Source: a virus. From it: a DNA stretch of 32,963 nt. Location of the stretch: positions 1-32,963 of the IMG/VR virus record IMGVR_UViG_3300025674_000194; one strand, written 5' to 3'. The notes under the pieces are model-generated. The model made no database searches, was not told where the DNA came from, and worked only from the letters and a program-made list of their open reading frames with translations. Of the stretch, positions 10,301 to 16,634 are shown in pieces. The position numbers and the translations under genes were made by a program. Position 1 is the first letter of the stretch, and every line of letters starts with the position of its first letter.

Positions 10301-10747
10301 TACGAGCAGTTTGATATCAATGCTGCTAGACAAGTCAGAACAAAAGCTCCTGAAGCTGCTAACGAATACAATGGTATTTTGTTCGATGTTATTGAAGCAA
10401 AAGCTTCAGCCTTAATGGACAGCAAAGCATTTAGAAACATGCCGCTTGATAGGCAAAGACTGTATTGGAAAAAGGAGATACTGCCTGAAGCTCAAGAGTT
10501 AGCTAAGAGCTTCTTGTATCTACAATACTCAGGACCGCTTGATACCATCGACCTTCAATATGAACTGGCAGGTAAATACACCAATAAAAAACTAGATGAT
10601 GCTATCGAAGAGTTAAACTTTGATGGGGAGATTGGGGATATGACAAGGGCAGAACTATACGTCCTCAAGGAGTATCTCTCTACAGTAGAGCAAATAGAAA
10701 TGCTCAAGGTTCCTGCGGAGGTTGGAGCAAGACAATACGGTAGATAA
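7301..10747 (+). CDS. Giant internal virion-type protein
   Basis: At 1148 residues this is the largest protein of the window and the last gene of the plus-strand block. The N-terminus repeats a short motif, NFFDQFD (residues about 3-10 and 17-24). The remainder is mainly helical, with an Ala/Gly-rich segment around 150-310 (FIGGGAVRVG, GIAALGATAIGAVQAG) that could be membrane-interacting. Large helical proteins at the end of a podovirus late operon are usually internal core proteins ejected into the host at infection. I see no lysozyme, protease or polymerase motif. The gene stops 7 bases before a bidirectional terminator. The assignment rests on size, composition and position. Confidence 0.7.
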   Translation: MTNFFDQFDPQEEPTGNFFDQFDTSSVQQPALPEPGTYTENEMVEDDRMFNIINNYMLDRYGLQSVEGLSREKIVDDFLDNRRGVSAGNTVRGLSEMDYLNDIKDDQDKIANAAAAAALFENMAGLYSKETTLGEKVRGTGDYVRTALLDPINLAGGLIGKFIGGGAVRVGTQGAKKVALREMAKKQAAGASAKEVSKTGKRVFIKAVDEAGKVTSNQIKNYSAQLLSSKGLKRLAQKGALAEIATVTSIEAAVSVGMEYLYQDGLVELGVRDDYDKFAMGIAALGATAIGAVQAGKVVLRGSSDVAAPSVTVKEPSAEGMLVDLAKSIEEYTNALVPKTGSWKNKVKGGVELKDLDTDFFVDLLLGHVDDEGNVVLKGMAQIAQERGLRYTKRGDGDLYSNWIADLIKQSDPAEIKQFIKAFEKSTGNKLKQAKTLTIEEFADTFAAKMNGAARVLNAASQGAKLNGISAKDFEIAQLINEALDLGFLKKPDDPYATRLSEQLPEFIRNNQNRLIRLLVSNPSTSALNMIGWGANAGINAVSDMALMTLHAGRGTLAKAIGMEKAGEKSYRIARALFESNAFRMRLLLDPDMTHAAFESALTRNTEALQTLATTLPGGIDNVTKLVTDGKFTPNQKLLGVATDDAVDFIQTLSFVKAQDSFTKSQEFIFQMDKELRLVTGKGWSEFYNWEDAAKFMATKEYAQIEAKAVDKTLESIFSKSYKGPGLVGEVAAVIEDARNIPGVGLLIPFGRFFNNTVDFGLQSIGFSMAGKALGKYSNKSYGELFTKATVSWGLTYTLVMEESENRKAGLGLYQESIGGEVVTRQYDYPISAFKAAARIASYWMDGEEPPTELIAQVARDFTLEGVLRNLDKTQQDVAGIGFYMLQGDMKEMWRAFGKSMGGIGSQVISAGTRFIEPVNTLAGIARGEQARPIDRYQGNKFYNDSVRYIDNIIPLFTGEPVGETLKQAATGEADITSTKSLGVRSIRLTDTQRVMNMLGYEQFDINAARQVRTKAPEAANEYNGILFDVIEAKASALMDSKAFRNMPLDRQRLYWKKEILPEAQELAKSFLYLQYSGPLDTIDLQYELAGKYTNKKLDDAIEELNFDGEIGDMTRAELYVLKEYLSTVEQIEMLKVPAEVGARQYGR

Positions 10748-10754
10748 AATAAAA

Positions 10755-10771
10755 GGGGGCATCAAGCCCCC
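10755..10771. terminator. Bidirectional rho-independent terminator
   Basis: GGGGGC (10755-10760), a 5-base loop and GCCCCC (10766-10771) form a strong hairpin. It is followed on the plus strand by CTCTTTTTATA and on the minus strand by TTTTATTTTATC. It lies exactly between the converging plus-strand virion block and minus-strand replication block, so it should end both transcripts. Confidence 0.93.
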
Positions 10772-10777
10772 CTCTTT

Positions 10778-10984
10778 TTATATATCATCATCTAACATAT
10801 AATCTGCCCAATCATATGCTTGCCGCTTTATTTCTCGCATATCGTTACTCGACCTGCCACCAGCCAATAGACCACTTAATGCCTGACCTGCCAAGTAAAT
10901 CCTTGCGGTCAGGCTTTTTGTTGCAGGAGCCTTACGCTTTTGCTGAGTGAACTTCTTTGCTTCTTTCTCTAAGCTCTCTTTCAA
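10778..10984 (-). CDS. Small basic hypothetical protein, TTG start
   Basis: The predicted 68-residue protein is rich in Lys/Arg and Ala in its first half (KEAKKFTQQKRKAPATKS) and acidic at the end (YDWADYMLDDDI). I chose the TTG at 10984 because AAGGAG lies 7 bases upstream. The gene then overlaps the end of the preceding gene by 53 bases. It is the last gene of the minus-strand operon, immediately before the terminator. No family was recognised. Confidence 0.6.
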   Translation of the reverse strand: MKESLEKEAKKFTQQKRKAPATKSLTARIYLAGQALSGLLAGGRSSNDMREIKRQAYDWADYMLDDDI

Positions 10985-11120
10985 TTACCAGCTCCTTGTT
11001 TTTGAAATAGGCTTTGTTAAAACCCATCTCCCAATCCCTGTTATCTTTTGTATTAACTTGGTAGGGATTACCCAAGTTACCTCTGAGGAAGGATTGGTAT
11101 CCTTCGTTAAATGGTTTCAT
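10932..11120 (-). CDS. RMF-like small protein (tentative)
   Basis: Starting at the ATG at 11120, which overlaps the upstream stop as ATGA, this gene gives 62 residues: MKPFNEGYQSFLRGNLGNPY followed by a charged tail. The spacing of GYQ, a Gly, PYQ, W-x-x-G-aromatic and Ala resembles ribosome modulation factor, a small protein that pairs with ribosomes in slow-growing bacteria. The match is by eye over about 35 residues. If correct it could act on host ribosomes. An ATG-less extension to 11159 is possible but has no support. Confidence 0.6.
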   Translation of the reverse strand: MKPFNEGYQSFLRGNLGNPYQVNTKDNRDWEMGFNKAYFKNKELVIERELRERSKEVHSAKA

Positions 11121-11335
11121 CTTTTGCTTTGATGCTGTATTAGTGCTTCTAAGTACCATCTTGCTTTCTTCAAATCCTCTAGACCATTTTTATAACGCCA
11201 ACGATGTAAGTACTTCGCAACGTTGCCTCGATAATAACCGATAAGTTCCTCGTCTGTCAAGATATCTTTGATGTAATCAATACATTCAATGTCACCTTGA
11301 CCGTAGTGAGGAGGTTGGTTTACGTTATCTGTCAT
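11117..11335 (-). CDS. DUF3310 protein
   Basis: The 72-residue protein carries the compact signature VNQPPHYGQGDIECIDYI, then YYRGNVAKYLHRWRYKNGLEDLKKARWYLEALI. This fits DUF3310, a small phage domain of unknown chemistry, also found fused to the T7 gp1.7 nucleotide kinase. It spans nearly the whole protein, so it is a stand-alone version. The ATG overlaps the upstream stop as ATGA. Its place at the end of the nucleotide-metabolism block fits a role near nucleotide processing, but its activity is not established. Confidence 0.85.
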   Translation of the reverse strand: MTDNVNQPPHYGQGDIECIDYIKDILTDEELIGYYRGNVAKYLHRWRYKNGLEDLKKARWYLEALIQHQSKR

Positions 11336-11781
11336 AGTATAATCAACTCCGCTTCTGTATATGGAATGTGAAAGAACAACTCACCTGGTCTGATGTATCT
11401 ACCCTTTGCCTCACCAAGACTTTCCTTAGTCAACAGGAAGTCTCTGATACGCCAAGCTTGCTTGAGGTCTTTACGAAAGACGTAGAAGTTAAGTACTCCA
11501 TTCTCACCTTGGTACTTATCAAGTAGACGTTGCTTACGTTCTGGAATACGTATCTCTCTCCAGTGCGTAGGCCAATCACCATCCCAAGCTACCTTTACCT
11601 CAGCCTCATTGAAGTAGGTGTAGCCATGCTTCTGGGACACAACATCTACATTGTAGTTCTCCTCAGTGTTGACTAACACATGCCCCTTCTTAGTGAGGTA
11701 CTCTGTCAAAGCATCCTTAGCTTGTGAATCGTATGCCTCATACAGTGCTCTATTAAACGCTTTTCTGACTGGCTTGCCCAT
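11332..11781 (-). CDS. Conserved phage protein, possible PD-(D/E)XK nuclease
   Basis: This 149-residue soluble protein has D46 within NYNVDVV and, 15 residues on, E61-x-K63 within NEAEVKVAW. That spacing and the hydrophobic strands around it are compatible with a PD-(D/E)XK nuclease core, but no family was recognised and the fold is unproven. AAGGAG lies 10 bases upstream of the ATG, inside the end of the glutaredoxin gene (29-base overlap). The neighbours belong to DNA precursor metabolism. A nuclease that recycles host DNA would fit; this is inference. Confidence 0.65.
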   Translation of the reverse strand: MGKPVRKAFNRALYEAYDSQAKDALTEYLTKKGHVLVNTEENYNVDVVSQKHGYTYFNEAEVKVAWDGDWPTHWREIRIPERKQRLLDKYQGENGVLNFYVFRKDLKQAWRIRDFLLTKESLGEAKGRYIRPGELFFHIPYTEAELIIL

Positions 11782-12004
11782 GTTCTAGGTACTCCTTTAA
11801 TTCTGTGTACCCACCAATGTGAGAGCCTGAAGGGCTAAAGATCTGAGGTACTGTGGTAATACTAGAACGTTTTAAAAGGTAAAGCAACCACGAACTAGAT
11901 TTAGATTGGATATTATATTCGGTGTATTGTAAGTTAGCTCCTTTCAATAAAGCCTTAGCTTGATCACAAAAGTTACATTGGTCACGAGTGATCATTACGT
12001 ACAT
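11753..12004 (-). CDS. Glutaredoxin / NrdH-type redoxin
   Basis: The 83-residue protein has the thioredoxin-fold hallmarks of a glutaredoxin: active site C10-N-F-C13, TVPQIF with cis-Pro53, and GGY at 64-66. It covers the full usual length of a short phage glutaredoxin. It probably passes electrons to the ribonucleotide reductase encoded two genes upstream. The C-x-x-C is CNFC rather than the CPYC of classical glutaredoxins. The ATG follows GGAGACAAG directly, and the gene overlaps the DUF1289 gene by 23 bases, consistent with co-translation. Confidence 0.88.
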   Translation of the reverse strand: MYVMITRDQCNFCDQAKALLKGANLQYTEYNIQSKSSSWLLYLLKRSSITTVPQIFSPSGSHIGGYTELKEYLEHGQASQKSV

Positions 12005-12179
12005 CTTGTCTCCATTTCAATTCGTACAACAGTTTCTTTTGTTCGTAGTCAGACATGATCATCCAGTCACGTATCTCATCTACGGTTCGTAAACACCCTG
12101 CGCAGTATCCATCTTCTATTCGACAGACCTTTACACAGGGTGAAGGTGTAGACCCTACACTAGGTCTACGATTTCGCAT
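11982..12179 (-). CDS. DUF1289 small cysteine protein
   Basis: This 65-residue protein matches DUF1289: SPCVKVCRIEDGYCAGCLRT with C15, C19, C26 and C29, followed by an amphipathic helix containing the conserved Trp (VDEIRDW). The four cysteines probably bind a metal. The family is common in proteobacteria, often beside redox or DNA-metabolism genes, and its function is unknown. Its start lies within the last 25 bases of the RNR gene, and it is followed by glutaredoxin, so it may take part in redox support of the reductase. That link is inference from context. Confidence 0.85.
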   Translation of the reverse strand: MRNRRPSVGSTPSPCVKVCRIEDGYCAGCLRTVDEIRDWMIMSDYEQKKLLYELKWRQDVRNDHS

Positions 12180-14101
12180 GAGTCACCAGAGCAAGCCATA
12201 GTTTGCATTGCCACAGTGTTGTCTTCTTGTTCATACTCTGAAAGCTTTGACCAGTCAATAGCTTTTGGCATCAACTTTAGAAGTTCTTTGTATTCACGTT
12301 CACTACAATCTTGATATGGTGCTTGTTGGTAGGTATGATCAGAGTGTGGTAAGAAGGACACACCAGACATCTCATCAAAGTGTTTGTACACGAAGGCACC
12401 CACATCTAACCATTCCGAGTCACGAACTGAGATAGTCACCGATGGTTTATGCTCACACCAGTTACGTTGGTAAGCCAACCACATCTCTAACTGTTCGATA
12501 GCTGACATGTCGTTACGAGTCACAGCTTTGTTAGGTGACCTCTGAGGGAAGCTAAACACTGTAGTAGTGTCACCCTTAAACACACATGGTTCATGAGGAA
12601 TGCCTTGATCTTTCATGAACTGAGTAAGAGGATCTTTGTTGTCTCCTCGTACAGTCCTAATGTAAAACCGTGAGTGGCGAGCATGGATACCAGATGCTGA
12701 ATCCACAAGCTGAGAGACAGTGCCGCTTGGCTTAACGCATGTGATAGCAGCAGATACAGGGATACCAAGTTTATCAGCAAACTCAGCGTTAGTATCAACA
12801 GCCACTTGACGAAGGTGCGCAAGAGTTTCATTGAGTCCTTTATTCTTTGCTGTCAGTAATGGATTATCCATTATCCCCGTGAGTGACACACCAAGCAGTC
12901 GTTCGGCTTCTGTGTTGTCTCTCCACACCTTTCGCAGATATGGAAACTTTGTGTAGGTCGATTGGATAGTACCCAGAATTGTTGCCAGACGGACTTTTCT
13001 TTCCAAGTCCTCGATAGTATCTGTAGCACGTACGACACACTCGGTAAGATTGCAGAACTGATATGGACGAAGAATGATTTCACTGCATGGATTTGTACCA
13101 AACTCGTAATCACTATCCCGTCTACCATATTTTGCAGCTTGTTTCTTAGATGCTTCACGATTGAATACTCCTCGTTCTCCTGACTTAGATTCAACCAAAG
13201 CTGTCCATTCACGCATGAATGTCTCTACGTCAGGCTTTTCTGTATAGGATACAGAGTTATTAGCTAGTGCACGGTGAGCTGCTGTCTCCCACCACTGACC
13301 AGACTTAGCATGACGCATACGGTCATCACTTAGATTAGATAGAGAGATCATAGCTGATCGACGTACGCCACCAACCACAACGATCTGTCCAATGAAACAC
13401 ATTAGGTCATGGCACTCAATGCTTGAGAGCTTACGACCTTGTGCATTTTTAAATGTAGACACAGCGAAATTAAACAGTTCAACCAAAGGCGCTGGGCCTG
13501 ATGCTCTACCGCCAAAGGTTTTTAGTCTTGCACCTGCAGGACGTACACGAGAGACATCCCACTGAGGAATCTCACCAGCCCACAGAAGAGCTAGAACTTG
13601 GCGTAAAGCTTTAGCCCAACCTTCCTTGCTGTCTTTTACGACAACTACAGTATCACTCTCAAACAGCTCTGGTACTTCAGGTAGTTTGCTAATGTACTGG
13701 CGTTCAACAGAGAAGCCTACACCTGTACCACATAAGAGGATGAACATAGCTTCATCAAAAGACTTAGGGTCATCTACTGGTAAGTACGAGCAGTTATACC
13801 CTGCTGTGTTGTCACGTTCTAGTGCAGGACCAGCAGTCATCATAGCTCTCATAGATGGCATGATCTCTAGGTTCAAGATAGCATCGTGTATTTCTTTTTC
13901 AACAGCACCCCAATCAAACTCATAAACTTCCTTGCTTACAGGTCCGTCAAAATCATTGTTGGGTAAAGCTTTGTAGACTACCTCATAGATGTATCTGTAG
14001 ACAGTTTCGTCCCAGTTCTCACGTCCCTTACCATCAAAGTATTTTGCATACCGTGACTTGTGAATGAAGGATTGATAGTCTGTTGGTAATAGGTTACTCA
14101 T
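12155..14101 (-). CDS. nrdJ: Adenosylcobalamin-dependent class II ribonucleotide reductase
   Basis: The 648-residue enzyme reduces ribonucleoside triphosphates to deoxyribonucleotides with a cobalamin-derived radical. Landmarks are C104 in TAGYNCSYLP, the active-site loop NPCSE (C339, E341), C350 eleven residues later as in the Lactobacillus monomeric enzyme (C408/C419), KPSGTVSQLVDSASGIHARH near 455-475, and a C-terminal C-x4-C pair (C637, C642) that shuttles electrons. No ATP-cone and no class I metal ligands are seen. It is somewhat shorter than the roughly 740-residue bacterial relative. The ATG follows GGAGATAAGAG and overlaps the MazG stop. Use of this enzyme implies a host with cobalamin. 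Neighbouring MazG, ThyX and glutaredoxin complete a DNA-precursor module. Confidence 0.93.
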   Translation of the reverse strand: MSNLLPTDYQSFIHKSRYAKYFDGKGRENWDETVYRYIYEVVYKALPNNDFDGPVSKEVYEFDWGAVEKEIHDAILNLEIMPSMRAMMTAGPALERDNTAGYNCSYLPVDDPKSFDEAMFILLCGTGVGFSVERQYISKLPEVPELFESDTVVVVKDSKEGWAKALRQVLALLWAGEIPQWDVSRVRPAGARLKTFGGRASGPAPLVELFNFAVSTFKNAQGRKLSSIECHDLMCFIGQIVVVGGVRRSAMISLSNLSDDRMRHAKSGQWWETAAHRALANNSVSYTEKPDVETFMREWTALVESKSGERGVFNREASKKQAAKYGRRDSDYEFGTNPCSEIILRPYQFCNLTECVVRATDTIEDLERKVRLATILGTIQSTYTKFPYLRKVWRDNTEAERLLGVSLTGIMDNPLLTAKNKGLNETLAHLRQVAVDTNAEFADKLGIPVSAAITCVKPSGTVSQLVDSASGIHARHSRFYIRTVRGDNKDPLTQFMKDQGIPHEPCVFKGDTTTVFSFPQRSPNKAVTRNDMSAIEQLEMWLAYQRNWCEHKPSVTISVRDSEWLDVGAFVYKHFDEMSGVSFLPHSDHTYQQAPYQDCSEREYKELLKLMPKAIDWSKLSEYEQEDNTVAMQTMACSGDSCEIVDLV

Positions 14102-14469
14102 CTCTTATCTCCTGAACCTGATAGTGTACCTCGTGCTTTACGACCGTAGAGTTTCTCTAGGTTTTGAAAAGCGATGTCATGCAAGTCAATATTAAGATCA
14201 CGGGACAGTGCAGCTAGATACCACAACACGTCACCGATCTCTGCAGCAATACCTTGTCGATCAAAGTTGTTGTCACGAATCATCTTCTTGACTTTGTTTG
14301 CAACTTCACCTGCCTCACCTGCTAGACCAAGGGCAGGGTAGAGTATACTATGTGTACTGTTGTAGATAGCAGTCTTAGCTGCTGCCTTTTGGTACTGATC
14401 CATAGTCATACGTTCTTTAAAAGCTTCGTTGTAATAATTCCAAGCTTCTAAGTCTGATTCATTCAACAT
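14098..14469 (-). CDS. mazG: MazG-like nucleotide pyrophosphohydrolase
   Basis: The 123-residue protein fits a single-domain MazG/MazG-like enzyme, which hydrolyses (d)NTPs to monophosphate and pyrophosphate. The metal-binding pattern is visible as LGLAGEAGEVANKVKK (E52, E55) and EIGDVLWYL (E77, D80). Phage MazG proteins are thought to tune nucleotide or alarmone pools, or clean up dUTP. This length is typical for the phage form. GAGGTAAAGA precedes the ATG, and the start lies inside the end of a 53-residue gene. Its stop overlaps the RNR start, so both are expressed together. Confidence 0.9.
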   Translation of the reverse strand: MLNESDLEAWNYYNEAFKERMTMDQYQKAAAKTAIYNSTHSILYPALGLAGEAGEVANKVKKMIRDNNFDRQGIAAEIGDVLWYLAALSRDLNIDLHDIAFQNLEKLYGRKARGTLSGSGDKR

Positions 14470-14620
14470 TCTTTACCTCACATTCTTCCACAATTACATC
14501 GTCTATATCATATAGACTAGCCTCGATTAGTTCTTTTATCACATCAGAGTTATCCCCAAAGGTCTCAAGAAAGTTAGCATCGGGGTCTACTTTTATTTTT
14601 ATTGATAGCTCAAACCTCAT
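14459..14620 (-). CDS. Small acidic hypothetical protein
   Basis: Reading the gap upstream of mazG reveals a 53-residue frame: MRFELSIKIKVDPDANFL onward, ending ...IVEECEVKNVE. Alternating hydrophobic strands at both ends and an acidic helix in the middle give a plausible alpha/beta mini-protein. It overlaps mazG by 11 bases, in the style of this operon. AGGGG lies 10 bases before the ATG. No family was recognised. Confidence 0.65.
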   Translation of the reverse strand: MRFELSIKIKVDPDANFLETFGDNSDVIKELIEASLYDIDDVIVEECEVKNVE

Positions 14621-14631
14621 TCGAAAGACCC

Positions 14632-14880
14632 CTAGTTATACGCACTAGTGCCATCCATGTCAATCACAATCGGATCAATGCTCTTCATAAAATGCTTCTT
14701 CCATTCGTAAGCATCATCGAAGTCCTCGAACCAAAAGTTATCTTCACCAATTACACCATCTATCTCTGTCCTACACACCATAAAATACTTAGATCCATCA
14801 GGTGCCATTTCAAGTTCTGCATCAGATACTTCTTCAATAGCTATTGGACCTTCCGTAACTCCCCAGATCTTCACTTCCAT
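14632..14880 (-). CDS. Small acidic hypothetical protein
   Basis: An 82-residue soluble protein beginning MEVKIWGVTEGPIAIEEVSD, rich in Asp/Glu and aromatics (FWFEDFDDAYEW). Its start overlaps the end of the nuclease gene by 10 bases. The style, with repeated beta-strands followed by a helix, resembles other small modulators in phage replication operons, but no family was recognised. Confidence 0.65.
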   Translation of the reverse strand: MEVKIWGVTEGPIAIEEVSDAELEMAPDGSKYFMVCRTEIDGVIGEDNFWFEDFDDAYEWKKHFMKSIDPIVIDMDGTSAYN

Positions 14881-15212
14881 TTCCTTAATAACTCCATGTA
14901 ATGATCTATACTAATCATTGTAATCCAGTCTTTTCTATCTGCACGAAAGAACACAACTGGTTCTCCTTTGCCATGCTTATTGGCTTGCTCAATATAATCG
15001 TAGGCCATCTTCATACCAGACTTCCTACGCTTTACTTCAATAGTAATAGGCATCTTCTTTCTAGCTGCAGGGGACAGCTGGATATCTTCCCCAGTGTCCC
15101 CCATAGTTGTGGACTTTATGTCATCAGGCTCGAACTCAGGAAAGGTTTCTAATAGCTTGTCCCTGATTTCATTTTGTCCACCACGTCCTTTTGCCTTAGC
15201 TGCCCGTGTCAT
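14871..15212 (-). CDS. PD-(D/E)XK nuclease, probable Holliday-junction resolvase
   Basis: The 113-residue protein begins with basic AKAKGRGGQNEIRDKLL and shows a PD-(D/E)XK core: E42-D43 in GEDIQLSP, then E59-V-K61 in ITIEVKRR, followed by a helix with Gln (YDYIEQANKH). This pattern is found in small phage nucleases annotated as Holliday-junction or branched-DNA resolvases. They trim replication intermediates before packaging, the job of T7 endonuclease I. It is co-translated with the RecB/Cas4-like nuclease upstream (17-base overlap). GAGGTGTTCG precedes the ATG. Nuclease assignment is fairly sure; junction specificity is inferred. Confidence 0.75.
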   Translation of the reverse strand: MTRAAKAKGRGGQNEIRDKLLETFPEFEPDDIKSTTMGDTGEDIQLSPAARKKMPITIEVKRRKSGMKMAYDYIEQANKHGKGEPVVFFRADRKDWITMISIDHYMELLRKWK

Positions 15213-16059
15213 CGAACACCTCTTCTACCTTGGGTTCCTTCTCTACGTGTACTAGATATTCAATACCGTATGAGTACTTGAACATACGTAGGTTAGGCCA
15301 GCAAGCTTTCTTATACTCACAGAACTGACAAGACTTATCTAACTTAGTATTAGGACTTGCCTTACTTGCAGGTACAGGTTGAATACGGTCAGTAGGAATG
15401 TCACCTGCAACTAATTCTTTAGCTGCCAACATCTCTTCTTCTTTGGTTTTAAGATCTTCTGTAAAGTCATGTACATCTAAACAGATTTCACCACTGACTT
15501 TATCAATCGCAAGAAATGCACCGTGCGTCTTGTCTACAACAAGCGGATCATCCTTACCTGCATAGACATAAGAACTAAGCTGACTGATGTAACCAAAGGC
15601 ATCGTTCTCACGAAGTGTACCCTCTTTAAACTTCTTGAAAGCATATGGGCTACAAGACTTAACATCAACAGTCATACCGTCAATCACACAGTCACGGTGA
15701 CCACGTATGCCATGAACGTTGAGTTTGTCTTGAGAACCTTTCATGCTGTGACCAGAAGCTATCACCATAGATAGTATAAGTTCTTCAATCATGTCTCCGT
15801 AAAAGAAACGTAGAAGTAGGTTAGCACTGAGTGGCTCACCAAACCCTGGCTTGTTTACTTTGTACCAAAGCTTACGTTTGCACGGTGTGCCAATAGACGA
15901 AAGAGATAGATACCCACGAGGCTCTTGCGGCTTACTAAATCTTTTGTTGGCAGACATCGCAATGTTGTTGCCTAGCATAGAACCGATGGTTCCGTTCCAG
16001 CCGCCTTGTCCATAGATCACGGACTCAAGGTCTTCAACTAATGTATCAATCTTTTTCAT
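15196..16059 (-). CDS. Cas4/RecB-like PD-(D/E)XK exonuclease with iron-sulphur cysteines
   Basis: This 287-residue protein has the layout of Cas4-like 5'-3' exonucleases. One cysteine precedes the nuclease core (C60, TPCKRKLWY). The core has G-H-R-D123 and D132-V-K134, a QxxxY-type helix (ISQLSSYVYAG), and three cysteines near the C-terminus (C244, C247, C253), together suited to a 4Fe-4S cluster. In phages such enzymes replace T7 gp6, degrading host DNA or making single-stranded ends. No CRISPR array or other cas gene is seen, so a replication/recombination role is favoured. A strong AAGGAG lies before the ATG, just downstream of a hairpin at 16079-16094. Confidence 0.85.
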   Translation of the reverse strand: MKKIDTLVEDLESVIYGQGGWNGTIGSMLGNNIAMSANKRFSKPQEPRGYLSLSSIGTPCKRKLWYKVNKPGFGEPLSANLLLRFFYGDMIEELILSMVIASGHSMKGSQDKLNVHGIRGHRDCVIDGMTVDVKSCSPYAFKKFKEGTLRENDAFGYISQLSSYVYAGKDDPLVVDKTHGAFLAIDKVSGEICLDVHDFTEDLKTKEEEMLAAKELVAGDIPTDRIQPVPASKASPNTKLDKSCQFCEYKKACWPNLRMFKYSYGIEYLVHVEKEPKVEEVFDDTGS

Positions 16060-16078
16060 GTTATCTCCTTAAAAGGTA

Positions 16079-16094
16079 GCCCCCCGAAGGGGGC
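16079..16094 (-). terminator. UUCG-loop hairpin between SSB and nuclease genes
   Basis: On the transcript strand GCCCCC-UUCG-GGGGGC forms a six-pair stem capped by the very stable C(UUCG)G tetraloop, followed by UACCUUUU. It may be a partial terminator or an mRNA-stabilising/processing structure that sets a high SSB to nuclease ratio. The short U run makes full termination doubtful. Confidence 0.65.
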
Positions 16095-16099
16095 CACTA

Positions 16100-16126
16100 G
16101 TTGTTTTGGGAGGAGGTTAAAACAAC
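16100..16126 (-). promoter_or_regulatory. Inverted repeat displaying CCUCC in its loop
   Basis: GTTGTTTT (16100-16107) and AAAACAAC (16119-16126) form an 8-bp inverted repeat around the SSB stop codon. On the mRNA its 11-base loop contains CCUCCUCCC, complementary to Shine-Dalgarno sequences. It sits next to the UUCG hairpin. A role in mRNA folding or in translational damping of the next gene is possible. Confidence 0.4.
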
Positions 16127-16620
16127 ACTTCGCTGTTATTATTTTCAGCTGCAACAGATGGCGAAGCATCATCTGAAACAGTATCTGGAACATACTGAAC
16201 ATGGTCAAGAACTTTGACCACATCCAGTCGTGTACCTACAATACTTTTCATCTTAGTATCGTAGACTGATAGAACTACTTCTACAGTAGATCCGTTACCA
16301 ATGGTGCCATCAAGATCATAGTCCCAATCAGTACCATCAGACTTTTTAACAACAGGCGCACCACTATCCCAATCCCTTCCAGTGTCAAACTTACGGACTA
16401 ACTTTACCTTTGTACCACGTCCCTCTTGATCAGGAACACCACGCTTCATAGAACGTGAAGCCTTTAGTGTGGCTAGGTTGTCATCGTCAAGGATGAGGTC
16501 GATTGTGCAAGCACCGTTGCAATCTTGATAGGCTCCATCAAAACCCTGCATGTCACGGTTCTGTGGAAATACTTTTGCCCATTCGGCAATACCAGTTAGT
16601 TTTACTTTACGTGTAGCCAT
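16117..16620 (-). CDS. Probable single-stranded DNA-binding protein
   Basis: Using the ATG at 16620 (GGAGGG four bases upstream) the product is 167 residues, MATRKVKLTGIAEWAKVFP onward; a start at 16632 would add four. It is rich in beta-strand-type sequence with several Lys/Arg, and ends in an Asp/Glu/Asn-rich tail finishing SEVLF, as expected for phage SSBs (T7 gp2.5 analogues). It lies directly downstream of the polymerase and upstream of recombination nucleases, the classic place for an SSB. No motif is diagnostic, so the call relies on context, tail and general resemblance to marine phage SSBs. Confidence 0.7.
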   Translation of the reverse strand: MATRKVKLTGIAEWAKVFPQNRDMQGFDGAYQDCNGACTIDLILDDDNLATLKASRSMKRGVPDQEGRGTKVKLVRKFDTGRDWDSGAPVVKKSDGTDWDYDLDGTIGNGSTVEVVLSVYDTKMKSIVGTRLDVVKVLDHVQYVPDTVSDDASPSVAAENNNSEVLF

Positions 16621-16634
16621 TTGGCCCTCCATTG

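Noticed and set aside
15196-16059. Cas4-like protein as part of a CRISPR system
   Set aside because: No CRISPR array, cas1 or other cas gene is visible; Cas4-like nucleases are normal in phage replication modules.
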